Shown here in pieces: positions 6,342-6,416 of a stretch of DNA of 6,416 nt; the first letter of the stretch is position 1, and each line of letters starts with the position of its first letter. The stretch is from Candidatus Levyibacteriota bacterium. Its GTDB lineage: Bacteria > Patescibacteriota > Microgenomatia > Levybacterales > UBA12049. The stretch is from the NCBI GenBank assembly GCA_903872785.1, contig CAIQLZ010000060.1, positions 1 through 6,416 on the forward strand, read 5' to 3'. The translations under genes and the position numbers were made by a program. A model generated the notes under the pieces. It did no database searches. It was not told the DNA's origin and was given only the letters and a program-made list of their open reading frames with translations.

Positions 6342-6374
6342 AAAGACCTATTTTATACGATTTTATCCATCGAT

Positions 6375-6416
6375 ATGTTTTATAAGCATAAACGTGTTTT
6401 TATAACAGGAGGGGCT
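6375..6416 (+). CDS. Start of an NAD-dependent sugar-nucleotide epimerase/dehydratase (partial, runs off the window)
   Basis: Fourteen codons are visible: MFYKHKRVFITGGA. A beta strand (RVFITGGA) leading into the TGGAGFIG-type Rossmann glycine motif is the classic N-terminus of extended short-chain dehydrogenases such as UDP-glucose 4-epimerase or dTDP-glucose 4,6-dehydratase. The motif is cut after GGA, so the downstream GFIG, the YxxxK active site and substrate specificity cannot be seen. The gene lies 41 bases after the second glycosyltransferase on the same strand, consistent with a role in making an activated sugar for surface glycans. No Shine-Dalgarno sequence precedes the ATG; the AGGAGG at its end is inside the Gly codons. 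An NmrA-like or other Rossmann protein is a less likely alternative. Confidence 0.68.
   Translation, partial: MFYKHKRVFITGGA

Overview
This is an AT-rich window, roughly 30% G+C by eye, with six complete genes and one partial gene, all on the + strand and packed tightly (gaps of 3, 17 and 42 bases, then overlaps of 4 and 23 bases). TGA is used as a stop codon (97-aa gene and surface-protein gene) and TGG for Trp, so the standard code applies. Protein style points to an uncultivated ultra-small bacterium of the Candidate Phyla Radiation (Patescibacteria), most likely Microgenomates: degenerate PilN/PilO proteins, a Fn3 surface protein with an LPxTG-like end, and CPR-type GT-C glycosyltransferases with a 160-residue soluble tail. 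This taxonomic call is inference from family resemblance; no marker gene is present.

Layout. Positions 1-109 hold a phased A-tract region and a strong sigma70-type promoter placed so close to the first ATG that the transcript would be almost leaderless. Positions 110-1566 encode a type IV pilus (or type II secretion-like) inner-membrane alignment module: PilN-like, PilO-like, and an unrecognised 97-residue single-pass membrane protein in the position where pilP lies in diderm pil operons. Positions 1567-1608 are a short spacer with a small hairpin that resembles a dispersed repeat, plus the only clear Shine-Dalgarno sequence of the window. Positions 1609-2949 encode a modular surface protein (N-terminal membrane segment, Fn3, a second beta-sandwich, Ig-like domain, Pro-rich stalk, LPPTG and C-terminal membrane helix). 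Positions 2946-6333 encode two tandem, diverged, polytopic GT-C glycosyltransferases of the PMT/ArnT type. At 6375 the first 14 codons of an NAD-binding sugar-nucleotide epimerase/dehydratase run off the window.

How they may work together (inference): the pilus module drives assembly of a surface filament, the Fn3/Ig protein is displayed on the cell surface, and the GT-C enzymes, the first translationally coupled to the surface protein, transfer a lipid-linked sugar to a surface acceptor (pilin, the Fn3/Ig protein or another glycan). The epimerase would supply a precursor sugar. The most notable non-gene signals are the near-leaderless promoter, four perfect heptamer copies inside the first glycosyltransferase gene that make it a candidate for slipped-strand phase variation, and the hairpin repeat that overlaps the stop codon of the 97-aa gene.
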